A DNA stretch of 64,000 nt from Aphrophora alni (GCA_963513935.1 OY740772.1:16276098-16340097); one strand, 5' to 3'. Shown: positions 35,500 through 48,275, counted from the first letter of the stretch. Notes: generated from the letters alone by a model not told the origin. Numbers and translations: made by a program.

Positions 35500-36010
35500 T
35501 TAACAATTGTTGCAAATTGAATCAAAATCAAATGAGTAACAACAAAAAATTACGATTTTACTCAAAACAGAATCTAACGATTTTCATCAAATTTTTCTCA
35601 AGTGTAGCCTCGCAGGGCCCGAAGAAAACGTATCCATTGCCATGTCTACAATAAAATGATGGTTCGTGTATTATCTGTCAAAACAAAAATTATCATGGGG
35701 ATGTCATAAAATACGTAATTTCTCAAAATCGGCATTACCGATTTCATTAAAATTTTAATGAAATATAGAGATTAGTAACCATAACCAGTGTTCAAAATCA
35801 CAAGTAAAATATTACCAAGTTAGGAATAATTTGCCAAAAAATAAACTTGACCGACCACGCTCACAATATTTTTTTTCAAAGACGGATTCCATGTTTCATT
35901 TTCACTTTTTTATATCGATAACTACCGAACTGACATTTTTTATGACGATTACTTTTTTTACATGGGCTGGTGAGAAAGTTTGTGCAATGTTTTATAACTA
36001 TTTATTCATT
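35500..36010 (-). repeat. family F3, minus-strand copy
   Basis: In reverse, the hallmark at 35970 (GGTGAGAAAGTTTGTGCAATG) is the start and the GATTTTCATCAAATTTT phrase lies towards the far end. It contains the reversed AAAATGTCAGTTCGGTAG words also seen at 41.5 kb. Confidence 0.5.
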
Positions 36011-36349
36011 TTATATAAATACGATTTCAAATTACTAAAGAGAGAGAGAGAGGGGGGAGAGGAAGGAGGCTCACAATATCTTCTTCCTTATGTTTCAATC
36101 TCATATACAAGAAAATCTTCCCTTATAACAGATAGCATTGAAATAAGAGTGTTCTGTAAGAATATTACTTTACCCAAAGAGTAAATAATTAAAAAGAGAG
36201 ATTGTTAGGCGTCTATATGTAATTATATCTGTATATAGCGACGACCACAAAGAGGCATTGATACTCTCGTAACCATGGCAACAGAATCGGGTTCATTCAG
36301 TCCTGAATTTTATCATAAAAGTTAGGTGAGTATTTCATAAATTATTATT

Positions 36350-37445
36350 TTAATCAAGTTAAACTAGTTTTAGATAGGCCAATTGAAATAAAACCGAAAA
36401 CATGGGTGAAGAGATGGGGGTGTGACTAATCAGAAATAAGTTAAACGAGTTTTAGATCGGCCAATAGAGAAAAAAACCGAAAACATCGGTGGAGAGAGGG
36501 GGCGGACTAATCATAAACAAGTTAAAAGGGTTTTAGATAGGCCAATAGAAAGAAAACTGAAAACATAGGTGGAGAGAGGGGGAGTGACTAATCAGGAACA
36601 AGTTAAACTAGTTTTAGATAGGCCAATAGAAAGAAAAACCGAAAACATTGGTGGAGAGATTAGGGTGTGTCTAATCATAAACGAGTTAAACAAGTTTAAG
36701 ATAGGCCAATAAATGTAATACCGAAAAAATGGGTGGAGAGATGGGGGAGTGACTAAATCAGAAACAAGTTAAACGAGTTTTAGATAGGCCAATAGAAAGA
36801 AAACCGAAAACATAAGTGGAGAGAAAGGGGAGTGACTAATCGTAAACAAGTTAAACGAGTTTTACATAGGCCAATAGAAAGAATTCTGATCACATGGGTG
36901 GAGAAAGGGGGAGTGAATAATCAGGAACAAGTTAGACGAGTTTTAGATAGGCCAGTAGAAAGAAATCGAAAACATAGTTGGAGAGAAAGGGGAGTGAATA
37001 ATCGTAAACAAGTTAAACGAGTTTATATAGGCCGATAAAAATAATTCTGAAAACATGGATGGAGAGAGGGGGCGGACTAATCATAAACAAGTTAAACGAG
37101 ATTTGGATAGGCCAATAGAAAGAATTCTGAACATGGGTGGAGAGAAGGGGACGGACTAATCAGGAACAAGTTAAACGAGTTTTAGATAGGACAATAGATT
37201 GAAAACCGAAAACATGGATGGAGAGAGGGGGAGTGAATAATCAGAAACAAGTTAGACGAGTTTTAGATAAGCCAATAGAAAGAATTCTGAAAACATGGCT
37301 GGAGAGAAAGAGGAGTGACTAATCGTAAATAGTTAAACGAGTTTTAGATAGGCCAATAGAAAGAAAACGGAAATATGGGTGGAGAGAAAGGGGAGTGACT
37401 AATCGCAAACAAGTTAAACGAGTTTTAGATGGGCCAATAGAAAGA
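36350..37445 (+). repeat. minisatellite, ~80-bp unit, about 14 copies
   Basis: Unit: CAAGTTAAACGAGTTTTAG, ATAGGCCAATAGAAAGAA, then AACCGAAAACATGGGTGGAG, AGAGGGGGAGTGACTAATCA. The units vary in length through small indels and in the GAATTCTGA versus AAACCGAAA version. Short ORFs inside are by-products. Confidence 0.9.
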
Positions 37446-37750
37446 ATTCTATTCGTTCTGAATGTGGGACAACGATGCATTCAGAGTCCAAAAGGTCCAA
37501 AAGGAAGCTCGTCAGCACAGCAACTCTCCAGTGCCAGCAACAGAAGCCGAAGGCCTTGCACGTCAACGCATTCCACTGAAGAACCAGGACCTCTCACCGT
37601 TCATTACCTAACCTAACCTCCTCTACTACCTAATCCCTCCTACTATCTATCATTTTAACTACTTCCCTTCACAATACCCCTCAAGACATATTCACTGCAC
37701 CAATCACACCCCGGACAAGTTCCGCTTATCTCCAGAATCACGTCAACTAA
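37445..37750 (+). other. unique, GC-richer segment directly after the minisatellite
   Basis: It starts within the final unit (AAAGAATTCTATTCG), and an open frame continues as QRCIQSPKGPKGSSSAQQLS with many Ser, Gln and Pro, stopping at about 37616 beside CCTAACCTAACC. A Pro/Thr/Ser-rich C-terminus of an element protein is possible. I do not recognise it. The following 130 bases are pyrimidine-rich and have no ORF. Confidence 0.3.
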
Positions 37751-38480
37751 CGTTCTAATATTACAAATTCAATAAGGTGATTTGAGATACGGAATGCCTT
37801 CCGTGACAGCTGGCATTTTTCATTTTCGCTTTGTACTAATCTCTTTGGACACGGAATTTGGAGGTGGGTGGATAAAGATTAATACTTTCTGTACCCCCTT
37901 GACATACCATTTGTTTTAATGAAAGTATAGGTAGGAAAAATACTTTTAATTTCAGCAAAACATATTTGTTCGTTTTTTGTTGTATGTTTAAAAGTGAGTT
38001 GGAAAAAAAGACGAATTACCAGTGTTTTATTTAAAACTTGCGTTAAAATACAGGGGTGGTGGTTGAAAATAAGCTTTCGTTTCCTTTAACTTTATTTTTT
38101 ATTATACTAGATACACATGATTGTGGAGATCTTCTTCATAGTGAGAGCGTGCTACTATGAGCCCATAGTTTCCAATTTTGAACTTTAGGTAGTGGTAGAG
38201 CATAATTTTTATAAATCTCGAAACGACAAGAAAAACGAGAAAAATTTTGTTTTTTGGATTTTAAGAGGGATGATTCAAATTTTTTAAATAGAAGTATAGC
38301 TGTATGGTATCTCATTTTTAAAGTTTTTATGTGACGTGAAAAATACATTTTTTAAATGAATTTCCAACCATCCAAACCAAAATGGCGAGTAATAAGATAT
38401 TTTAAAAAATCTTTCCTTTTTTTTATTTTCATAAAGTACTATCTAATCTGAAGAAGCAAAGTTAACAACAAATAAAACTA

Positions 38481-38880
38481 GAAGTGAGACATGGTTGTTA
38501 ACTAAGGAAAATGTGAATAGATTGAGAATTTGGGAGAAGAAGGTGATAAGGAGAATAATTGGGCCCTTAAAGAAAGAAAGGAGATAAGTGGAGGACACAG
38601 ATTAATAATGTAATGAGGTGAGTTGGAGGTGTCGGACCTGGTGACGAGAATGAATATAGTGATAATGATATTGATTGGTCATATCCAGCGAGATTGAAAA
38701 GGAGAGGGGACAAAGGAAGGTTCTGGAGGGAAAACCAGAAGGTAGATAATGGAGACCCTGGAGGATGATTTGAGGAGGCTTCGAGTGCGAAAATAGAGAA
38801 TAGTGACAGAGGACAGAAAAATAGAGCGCTGTGTTGGAGAAAACCAAGGCCCTGTAAGCGCTATGAGGGTAGTGTATAAC
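38481..38880 (+). pseudogene. decayed LINE (endonuclease-reverse transcriptase) C-terminus
   Basis: One frame reads SETWLLTKENVNRLRIWEKK and then VIRRIIGP, matching the GxETWxLTKxxxxxLxxFExKxLRxIxGP block at the end of many insect endonuclease-reverse-transcriptase proteins. It is followed, after frameshifts, by WRTQINNVM, then GHIQR, then LEDDLRRLRVRK and a final EDRK, again in the family's order (GHVxRM, GRPxxRWxDxVExDL, DRxxWR). Several stops occur. Minus-strand ORFs here are shadows. Confidence 0.75.
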
Positions 38881-39829
38881 ATTGATTGTTAATAATTACT
38901 AGAGTCAATTGTTTCAAAACCTCTAGAGAAATCTCAGAATACAACATAAATTATTCTCTATGGCCATAGAGGTCAAAAAATAAAAAGAACGGTCACTACC
39001 CGTACGCAAATTATAACGTATGGTCATGGACGCGTTTAACCCGGCGGTGAGAGGATGAGTAGCACTCATCAAAGTATAGCAAAGGGAATTTTGTACAAAT
39101 TTGATGAAAGTCTCTAGAGTAAAGCGATAAAATTACAATTGCTTATATTATTTCATATCTAGCAAAGATATAAAATGTCCAAAATATTACATTATGCATT
39201 AAAATACATAAATCTGTACTATCTTATTATTTACCATACATTTGTATATTTAAATTAATAAATATAAATTGTAATTTTAACCACATTAGACACGAATAAT
39301 ATTTTATTTTATGGGAATCGTAATGTTTAACAACACTTTTATCAAAAATTTTATTCTTTATACATGGACGCGCCGTCCTACAAATTCCACGCGTCCTATT
39401 TAAGAAACAACCTATAATGAGTGAAGGCGTGACAATCCCCTAGCTGCAGTTTAAATCTTTTAACGTCGATATCTCCAAAACCGTTAACTTTAATTAAAAT
39501 TTAACGCTCACAATTTTAAATATTATAAACATACAGTCTTTGTGTTTTGTTACACTTGTAAAACGTAACATACAAAATCCTTATACCAAATCTGAACTCA
39601 ATATCTTATCTATTTCTGGAGTTACAATGCTTTAATGTTTAAGAACAAAATGGCGGATAGACGGATAATGAAGTAGAATTCGAGTATATGTTACCTGACA
39701 TTTTTGTTCGGTTTCATGTATAGAATCAGAAAATGAATAGGCAGTTCAACTTTTTTGCGACACTCTGTATATATTTTAATTAAAAACATCCCCATCATCA
39801 TCGGCATAAAAAAGAGCATTAATATGAGA

Positions 39830-40240
39830 CACTTAGCTTTCGAATTCTGTTATAGCGTCAGGGTCGGAAGAGAACAAGAGTTGGTCAAGAGTAATGATGA
39901 GAAAGATGAAAGAGAGATCTATCCGAAGGGTATAATATGAAAGAGTGTAGATCAAGCTAGGGTCCCTCGGGATTTCCACGCCCCTGAGAATTAGACAGAA
40001 TATAAATAAACAAATCTTTCCTAACAACAATCACAAAATAAACACAGAAAAGAGTAAACAGTTAGTTGATGAAACTACTAGCTTTTGAATATTCTAATAG
40101 CATAAAGATTGGAAGAAAACAATAGTTGGTTAAGAGAGACCTGATGTGGTAAACGAAATAGAGGGATTTAACCCAAGACTACGTGAAAAAAGATATAGAT
40201 CCAGCGCGGATATTCGGAATTATCATAACCAAACCACCCC
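39830..40240 (+). repeat. two diverged F2 units
   Basis: The first unit (about 39838-39995) reads TTCTGTTATAGCGTCAGGG, GGAAGAGAACAAGAGTTGGTC, GTGTAGATCAAGCTAGGGTC and CGGGATTTCCACGCCCC. The second (about 40080-40230) repeats the order with AATAGCATAAAG and GGAAGAAAACAATAGTTGG. They lead into the tighter array at 40255. Confidence 0.7.
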
Positions 40241-40254
40241 CACCCCCACCCCCC

Positions 40255-40830
40255 AGCTATCGAATGCTAACAGCGTAAAGTTCAGAAGATAACACGTTTT
40301 GTCACCTGATAGGGAGATGAAAGGAGGAAGGATAACTGAAGAAAAGTGTAGATCTAGCGCGGCTAATTCGGGATTGTCATAACCACCCCCCCCCCCCCTC
40401 CATCAATCGAATGCTAACAGCGTCAAGTTCGGAAGAGAACAAGTTTTGTCACCTGATAGGAAGATGAAAGGAAGGGTAACTGAAGAAAACTGTAGATCTA
40501 GCGCGGCTAATTCGGGATTGTCATAATCACCCCTCCCCCTCCAACTATCGAATGCTAACAGCGTCAAGTTCGGAAGAGAACAAGTTTTGTCACCTGATAG
40601 GGAGATGAAAGGAAGGATAACTGAAGAAAACTGTAGATCTAGCGCGGCTAATTCGGGATTGTCATAATCACCCCCCCTCCATCTATCGAATGCTAACAGC
40701 GTAAAGTTCGGAAGAAAACAAGTTTGTCACCTGATATAAAGATGAAAGGAAGGGTAACTGTAGATCCAGTTAAGACCTCGGAATTCCTACACCCGTACTC
40801 AATATTAGTCAGCCCCTGAGGAGTACTTTC
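40255..40830 (+). repeat. ~140-bp F2 satellite, four units with C-rich joints
   Basis: CGAATGCTAACAGCGT occurs at 40261, 40408, 40549 and 40687, giving spacings of 147, 141 and 138 bases. Each unit has GTTCGGAAGA.AACAAG, TTGTCACCTGATAGG, GATCTAGCGCGG, then TTCGGGATTGTCATAA.CACC followed by a variable C tract. A member of dispersed family F2 has therefore been amplified in place. Confidence 0.85.
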
Positions 40831-41449
40831 ATAAATTCACACTTTTGAAACAAAAATAGTATTTAAGGAAAATAAATTTAATCTTCGTTAAAATATTTAA
40901 TTTTCTTCCAAAAATAAAACAGTCAGAGGTTGAAATTTCTCTTTTCATGCGAAGTATTTCCAATTGTTGCAAAACATTAACCTCACACTTCGCTCCAGAA
41001 CAATGGCCTTGAACTCCCTGCTTTTAAATTTTATACAGAGAGCATTTTCCTCTTTACGATCACCTGTTTATGTGTTTTCTTTGAAACTTGTTAAATCTGT
41101 GATTTAATTGAAAAGTTTACTGGCAATTACATTCCCAACAACTCCAATAAAGCTGCGTTTTTATTGTTTTTATTGTGTTTTTCTTTAAATTACGGTGTGT
41201 TTACGGGGTTGATTGCTTTTTAATATTCATAGGCACGGTAATTTCGTTTGGGAATTGTTTTGTGTAGAAAAGTTTTTTTTTTTATAGGTTATCTAACATA
41301 AAGCACAAACTGATGATTATTGTAAAAAAGGAAATAAAAAATAATGGATTTTCGTATGTTTATTTCCTAAGCATTTTTTTTTTTTAAATTCAAATCTGTT
41401 AAGTAGTGTTTGAACATGCATTTGAAAAAATTTACAATTTTCCAAAATA

Positions 41450-42010
41450 TAAATATATAAACGATGCAAAAATAGTGCACAAACTTTCACAATCACCCAT
41501 CCCCAAAGTCAAATAATAATCAACAAAAATTATTCGTCACCAAAAACATCAGTTCGGTAGCTGTCCCTCAGCAAAACGGAGGTCAAAATTTTTTTCCTAG
41601 TTTACCTAAACGGTAATATTTTATTACTTACTGTTTTGCGCACGAGTTGGTGCATTAATCTTCACACTTCATTACAATGGAAAAAGCTTTACGACGTCCA
41701 ATAGCTTTTTTTCTTTCTTTATTCCCCCGATAAATCACGAATCGATACGTGTGGAAAGAAACAAAAAAATACGTTTTACTTGGGTCCTTAGAGGTGTACA
41801 TAGCAAATTTTAATCAAAATCATTAGGCCTGATTTTGAGAGTATTGTAATTGTTTTCTTATATTGCTACCCCCAAATTTGAAATATCAAAAAACTATTTA
41901 AAACATCCCAAAATATATCAACGTACCAAATTTGATTGGAATCGATTGACACGTTTAAGCTGTACAGCGGACCAACAGACATCATTCCAAAAACCTGTTT
42001 TTGAACCCAG
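41450..42010 (+). repeat. family F3, plus-strand copy
   Basis: GTGCACAAACTTTCACAATCACC, GTCACCAAAAACATCAGTTCG, GAGTTGGTGCATTAATCTTCA, then TTGGGTCCTTAGAGGTGTACA and a final AACCCAGAGGACC. It follows the order of 60060-60860. Confidence 0.5.
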
Positions 42011-43789
42011 AGGACCTTCTACATTTATTTTGGCCCATCACATAACAATCTCTAAGAACAGCTATTGAGACTATTATGTGAGAAAATAAAAAGTTAAATT
42101 TAACAACTTTCAGATCGTTACTTCACCCATTGGAACGTTTACCTCTATACATATACATGGTGTTCCACAAAGAAGTTGCTACTAAATACTCATTAGTCCG
42201 TGTAGTATCTTCGCGCCCGTTCGGAAAAATATTCTAATTCAGTTTTTTTTTTTTGCAGAATCTTACTCGAAATGGTTCGAAATTTTTAACGAATCTGCAT
42301 GTTGCCAGGTCCAAAAGTGGGTCGAAAAAATTTTTTGAAAAAATTCGAAAAAACTCTTTTTTTTCTCCGAAAAAAATTTTGTTAGATAACTTTGACACAT
42401 GAAAACTATGGTAAAAAATATTATTTTTCATTTTCCCATAGCTCTTAACTAATCTTTGAACACCTCTTAACAAAATCCTGAAGAGTACTGTGAGATTATT
42501 TTATTTTGAATCTGTTTTTTTTTTTATTGTTAATTAATCGCGTTTTGGGGGAAGGAACAATTTCGAATAAGATTCTGCAAAAAAACTGTATCAGAATATT
42601 TTTCCAAACGGGGGCTAAGATACTACCCGGACTACATGTTTACGGTCTGCTATCCCTCAAGTTGAATGTACCTAGATTGCCTACTCTACGCCTTGTTGGC
42701 TAACAAAAGCTCAGACAGTCTGCAGTGCAGTATCTTTTGTTGTTATATTTATGAATATTACTATTTCATTTATTTTAGCTGATTTAAAATTTGATTTGGT
42801 CTGGTCTCTCAACGCACTATAAGTACCGATTTGCGTTAATAATTTAAACAATTTTTAATAGGTTAAATAACAAGGAACCGTGTTGTTGATCTGGGGGGGG
42901 GGTCTATCGGTAGAGACAACACGGTCCATTGAATGTTAAATACCCTTGCTCATACAAAAAAAAAGAACATCTTCTAAACCGAACGATTGTTCAATACTAC
43001 CACCACGATTTATTTTCTTCAATAACGCAATATCGTTTGTGGAAATATCTATAACTCAATATGAATTCATTTCTAATCATTTTTGTGATGCTTTCTTTAA
43101 TGGAAGGGTAAGCAAATGTTTTCTATCTTTCCAATGTTTTTTCAATAATTTTCAGTTTTAAGAAATCTGAGGACTGAAAATTCTACGACTATTTTTGCGG
43201 ACACACCCCTAGTTAGTCTCCACACCAAGTCTCCTGGGTGATTATCCAGAAATCTGCACCTTGGAACGTTGCTAACCCTTGGGTGTCGTTGACTTTATCA
43301 GAACAGATTAACACAAAAGTTTTTATCATGTTAAGGTTAGTATTTTTGTTGAATTGGAGAGGAGCAAAATTATTGTTAATTTCACATTCAGAATGCAGTA
43401 TTGAAAGTCTATAAGCAATGTATTTCAAATGGGAGTTTGAATGCTACTATACTGAGTACAAATATCAACTGCACTGTCAAGATGGTTTGCGTCCATAATC
43501 CTTCTGGCTATGGGTTATGTTCGATTTCAAAATCTCCCATCGATCATAAAAAAAACCAGATTTTTATGTTTGTAAATGTAAATTATTTTTGTATTTTTAA
43601 GAATCACTATTAAAAAATATCACACACTCAAAACATGAAATATATCAAAATAGGAACCTTTCATAGATATAATTTTCTTCTTATATACAAATAACAAAAC
43701 GGAAGCATTTGTATATCTAAGACATTTTAAATACAGCTGGAGAATAACATATAAACATCCATATAAAATAAAACAACTTTAAAGCTTTC

Positions 43790-43921
43790 TTATAGGTTGC
43801 AAGAAACGCCTTTTCGCTTAGCTTTTCCACACCACTCATCTCCCTCAGAACCACTATCACTTTCACTTGACTCATCTGGTGATATCCCAGTCAGTTTTAT
43901 TATAAAGGGTTCTATACTCAT
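43790..43921 (-). CDS. possible 43-codon small ORF, acidic then basic
   Basis: ATG at 43921 to TAA at 43790. It begins MSIEPFIIKLTG, then ISPDESSESDSGSEGDEWCG and a basic KAKRKG end. The Asp/Ser/Glu run followed by a basic patch is unusual for chance AT-rich sequence. It could be the N-terminus of a transposase, a terminal exon, or a micropeptide. No polyadenylation signal or splice partner is clear, so it remains tentative. Confidence 0.25.
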   Translation of the reverse strand: MSIEPFIIKLTGISPDESSESDSGSEGDEWCGKAKRKGVSCNL

Positions 43922-44433
43922 TCACTTTGACCATAACCTTACTTAAAAAATAGTACCAATTATTTTCCATTCCCATTATGAATATAAACACTTATTATTA
44001 AATAAGCCTAACGCACAGGGTAAATTCCTTACTTACTAGTAACATTTAACCTTACCCAATAAAACCACAGCTTCCTTAATTGTTCGATGGTATAAATAAA
44101 AAAGAAATTTTAAAAATCGAGTATGTCATATATAATATTATGATTTAGAAACAAAACTGATCGCCTATGAAGTGCATGCCACACATAGTCGTGTCTGCAG
44201 TGCCTGATGTTTTTGGTCTGACTGATACAGTAGTACAACTCTCTCTATAAGAGTCGTACTGCATTCTGAAAGTGAAATCGACAATAATAAGAAGCGAGAC
44301 TTGAAGATCTGTTTTATCAATAAGGTTTTGACCTCTAACACACTGCTTTTAACCACGTCCGAGTAAAAACTTGATCCCAACTCTCAGTATGGCCTCTGAA
44401 AAAAAAAAAAAAAAAAAAAAATCCAGCTAGCCT

Positions 44434-44570
44434 GATAATCGAACAAAACATAACCGAGATACATTGAAACCATTTATTGAGTGACAACACATAATAGGAT
44501 TAAAAAATGATTTTTGCTGCCTCTTAACACACATTTCAATGTATCTCGGTTTATGTTTTGTTCGATTCTC
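44434..44570. repeat. short inverted repeat, ~36-bp arms
   Basis: 44434-44469 (GATAATCGAACAAAACATAA, then CCGAGATACATTGAAA) pairs with 44534-44570 with one extra base and one mismatch. The 64-base loop is AT-rich. A 23-base poly-A lies just left of it. It is a MITE-like hairpin or a foldback remnant. Confidence 0.7.
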
Positions 44571-44639
44571 ATGTTTTTGGTGTTGACAGATTGGAAATAA
44601 AATTTTATAAAAGAAATTGTTCTTAGTAAATTTTTGTAT

Positions 44640-44940
44640 TTTTTACAGTTTTCCCACCATTTTAGATTAAAAGTTTAAAATGACCGCCATTTTGAAATTT
44701 TAAATTGGACCATGTTGAATTTTTTTCTACAGTAAGTCTCTTTTATTTAAACATACTTACCGAGTTTTATAAAGATCGGTTGAAAAAATTTGAAAAGAAC
44801 AATTATTTTGTAAAAAATACAAAATGGCGGATATCTGGTAAACGAAGCGTTTTTGGAAAAAAAAATTATTCGTGATTTTCTCTTTATTTTGACCCATATA
44901 ACCTTTTCCCAGAGTTTGGCACTTTACTTATGGGACACCC
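44640..44940. repeat. dispersed AT-rich repeat ending in a GGGACACCCTGT-type terminus
   Basis: Contains GACCGCCATTTTGAAATTTTA, AAAAAATACAAAATGGCGG and ends TTATGGGACACCCTGTTTAG. The GACACCCTGT end is common on insect non-coding elements. Related phrases occur near 39620-39770 and 54470-54660. Confidence 0.45.
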
Positions 44941-45889
44941 TGTTTAGTAAATAACATCATACAAGTATATTTACAACTTTCATAAAATTAGACGAGCTTG
45001 AATATTTACCTTTCAAATTCTAAAATAGAAACCAAAAAATTAAAATTAAATTGTCTTTTACGTAACTTAAATATAAAAAGAAAAAATATTTATTTTTTAC
45101 TGCAGAAAAGAATTCACAACTGAATCATTACCTGAGGCTAGTATGTGACCAGTACAAACCAACGAATAAAAAAAACGTCTTGAGAGTATAAAGCTTGACG
45201 CTGAACAACAAAAATTAACTACTTTTTCAAACCTGTATTGAGATGCCATAGAATGGGTTGATTCTCACAGTCTATGATTAGAAAACATTTAATTATAAAT
45301 TATTTTAACCTCAACTAGGCCTAAAACCTAATTGAATTATTTTTTTATCTTGCACAAAAATTATTTATTTTCAAAATGTTCTAACTTCAATAAAGTTTAC
45401 ATCTACTTAAATTTATTTGTAATTTACATTTAATTATAACATGAATTTCAAACAAAAAATATCCATCAACTATTAAAAATATAATATACCATTATTGTTT
45501 TCATTTTGTTTCTTCAATTTTCCCATCGTTTCAATTTTGTATAGATTTAATCAAGAAATTGTTACTTTAATTGCATTCTGAGAGATAGCAGCACATTACA
45601 GCTCTCCTTAAAATCAACTAGATAAATTTAAAGTAAGAGGATTCAGAATTTTGTTTTATGTTTTATTTTCAATGTACACTTAACCTCATATATTTTATAC
45701 CAGGTGGTAGCACCTTACATACCATGTAAGAACAATTTAAGTCGATTTTTGTTTTGTTTTTTTTAGATAAGGTGAAAAATCAGTAAAAGACAAAGTGAGA
45801 CAACTGATCTTCCTAATAGTGTGGATTCTTACTCACTAAAAACCACCTTTCTTCCTGTTAGTACCCCTAGAGTCCAGACAGGGATAATA

Positions 45890-46560
45890 ATACGACAGAT
45901 TATGGGAGCAGCCATGGTTGGGGTGTTGTGTAGGTGAAGGATGGGATTACTCTAAGGATGAGATATGTTAGGTTAATATGGATTGCCGTTCATGCATTTA
46001 TCTTTTTCTGCTGCCTACTCATAACAAGTATGCAAAAGAGGGGTGCTCCATGCAACCTCGTGCTATTGCTGCACCTGCAACATATTAGGAAGGTTAATCG
46101 ACATTTTCTTCTGGGCTGCAAAAGGTCTTGTCTCGTGCATCTGTGTTGCACCTTCCCCTTCTGAAACAGATATAATAGGCATAATTATTAGGGAAAAAGT
46201 TACAATAATAAGGATGTGGTTGGAATTACAGGACCAACAGGGGTTAAACTCTGTGATGGGTTAGGGACAGCAATCGTCTGTGTTTATGATATGTTGTGTT
46301 GTATCTCCCAAGAGAGGAAATTAGTATAATTATGGAGTGTGAGTGAGACTCTTTGTAAAGGTTTACTGCTAGAAGTTTGATGTGTCGTTTTAGAAAAGAC
46401 ACATTCAAGTCTTTGTGTATTGTCCTAAGTTTGGTGCACATTAGAGTTTTAGTCACTATTCACAAAACCTTTTATTGGAACAGCTGTAGTCTGCTGATGT
46501 GGAAGTTCCCAGCTGGTACCCAGCTGCATATGTACTCATGAGTATATGCCTATACAATAT
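45890..46560 (-). pseudogene. decayed jockey-like LINE 3' end with its 3' UTR
   Basis: On the minus strand a frame reads HISRLQLFQ, then a stop, then IVTKTLMC, TIHKDLNVSFLKRHIKLL and AVNLYKE. This is the order of the jockey-type reverse-transcriptase C-terminus (LQxxQNKxLR, then WYxxNxTIHxDLxIxxVxxxI). The stop is near 46244. The bases below it to about 45890 have no frame and would be 3' UTR. The plus-strand ORFs at 45934-46264 are shadows. Confidence 0.65.
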
Positions 46561-47811
46561 CGTGGCAGTTCTCAATGATAGAGAATTTGTTTGGTTTTTT
46601 TTTTTTTTTTTTTTAGCATGGACATATCTAGAAGATTTTTATGTTTGCTCTTATTGTAGATTTATTTTAATGTATAATTTACTTTACTAAACTTGCACCA
46701 GATAGTAGCACCACATGAATTATTATAGGCAAAGAATAAGGCTGCTATTTTCAATTTGTCCTTCTTACTGAAAATAAAAGTTATCTGAATTATTTATGTT
46801 ATAGTAGCTGCAATCTAGCATCATTTATTTGAATAGTGAGAACTGTAAACTGAGCAAAATTATAAATAAATCTACTATTTAGTTAACAAGTGTAGGTTAT
46901 TAATGAAGTTGTCTAATAACTATCAGTGCAGATTTATTTCATCCGACCCCTTATTCGGTATCGTGCTGCTACCTAGATTGTATTTTACAAATTCTCAATT
47001 TACCAAATATTCAAATTATAAATCTTGTTGTCCAGGAGAAGTTTCTAGCAACAAAATTAGGAATTATTCTTTTAAAATAAGTATGTTAAAAATAATTGTT
47101 AGGCCAGGTTTTAAAATTTCTATCCCTGTTTCAGTTAGAGCTGTCAAATAGTTTCCATTAATTATTATAGATTTAGTGGGGTTTCCAATTGTTTTTAAAT
47201 CTTCCAGCCGGCTAAGAAAATACTTCATTATTACAGTTCAAAAAATACTTAAATCAGATTCCTCTTTTTTAATTGGTCAAAATAAAAAAGTGACCCTAAC
47301 AATATTAGTTGTTTATAAATATTAGGTTGCACTTTTTGACCCAAAACCACAAGCAAATGAAAGTTAGGTTATTTTGTATTAATATAATGCAATAATATGT
47401 ACTTACTCCAATTCAACTTTTCATTGATAAAATTTTAATATCTGTACCCCATTCCTTACAATATTATATTGATAATACCACTAAATAATTAAAAAAATAA
47501 ACTATCATGGAGTTATTCACTTTCCATTAATATTTTAAATTGAGGTAATAGAATATATTCATTACCATCAATCTTATATTTATTTCGATAAGGAATTTGT
47601 GCACAATCATATATTTCATATTACAAGGGCCGATTTTAATTATTTTGTTGTCAAATTTAACAGTGTTACCTGCAGATTTGCCAACAATTATTCATTTTCC
47701 TTGGAAACACTGTTTTGTAATAAATTTATCTTAAATAGTTGCCAGTTATGGGTAAATCACATGTTTCACAACAAAAATAATTGTATAAATTATTATAATA
47801 AACATATAAGT

Positions 47812-48080
47812 TTTATTTTATTGCTTTGTTTGAAAATTTATAACAGCTTTTTAAAATTATTTTTAGGTTAACTCATATTTGTGCTGATACACGTTATGTT
47901 GTTTGTGATTCGCTTACATCTCAGAAAATTAAACGCTTTAAATACATTTTATTTTGTTGTTTCGTTTGAAAATCTATAACAGCTGTTTAAAATGATTTTT
48001 AGTTTAGGTATACAGTGCTTACTTTATGTTGTGTTATGATTGATTGCTTACATTTCGAAACACTAAGCGGTTTATATGGC
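47812..48080 (+). repeat. tandem duplication, ~133-bp unit
   Basis: Two adjacent units share TTTGTTTGAAAATTTATAACA / TTCGTTTGAAAATCTATAACA, GTTTAAAAT.ATTTTTAG, TTATGTTGT, GATTGCTTACAT and a final AAACGCTTTAAATAC / AAGCGGTTTATATGG. They differ by many substitutions. Confidence 0.7.
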
Positions 48081-48275
48081 TTATTGCTAATGTGTGGCAA
48101 TTGCATGAAAGTTTAGATATCCTAAAAGCCGGCCGCAAGAAGAACGTGTGGAAACTGTCAAAAACTTACTGGTCGACGAGAAATGTCATTGACAGAAATC
48201 GAAGGACACTGAATCGTGACTTGAACCAACAGGTTCAACTTTTTGATACCAACATGAACCTCAGACTTTGACGTT
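48080..48275 (+). other. unrecognised protein-like segment after the duplication
   Basis: The open frame 48044-48271 ends with a basic, Asn-rich stretch (KAGRKKNVWKLSKTYWSTRN, then a stretch ending TNMNLRL). It is less AT-rich than its flanks. It may be an element's coding remnant. No family was recognised. Confidence 0.2.

Noticed and set aside
44165..44380. 71-codon minus-strand ORF of ordinary composition
   Set aside because: No motif, splice partner or repeat match. Its length is within chance expectation for this window.
45934..46264. Two overlapping plus-strand ORFs of 76 and 73 codons
   Set aside because: They are antisense to the LINE 3' UTR and C-terminus on the minus strand and show no domain.
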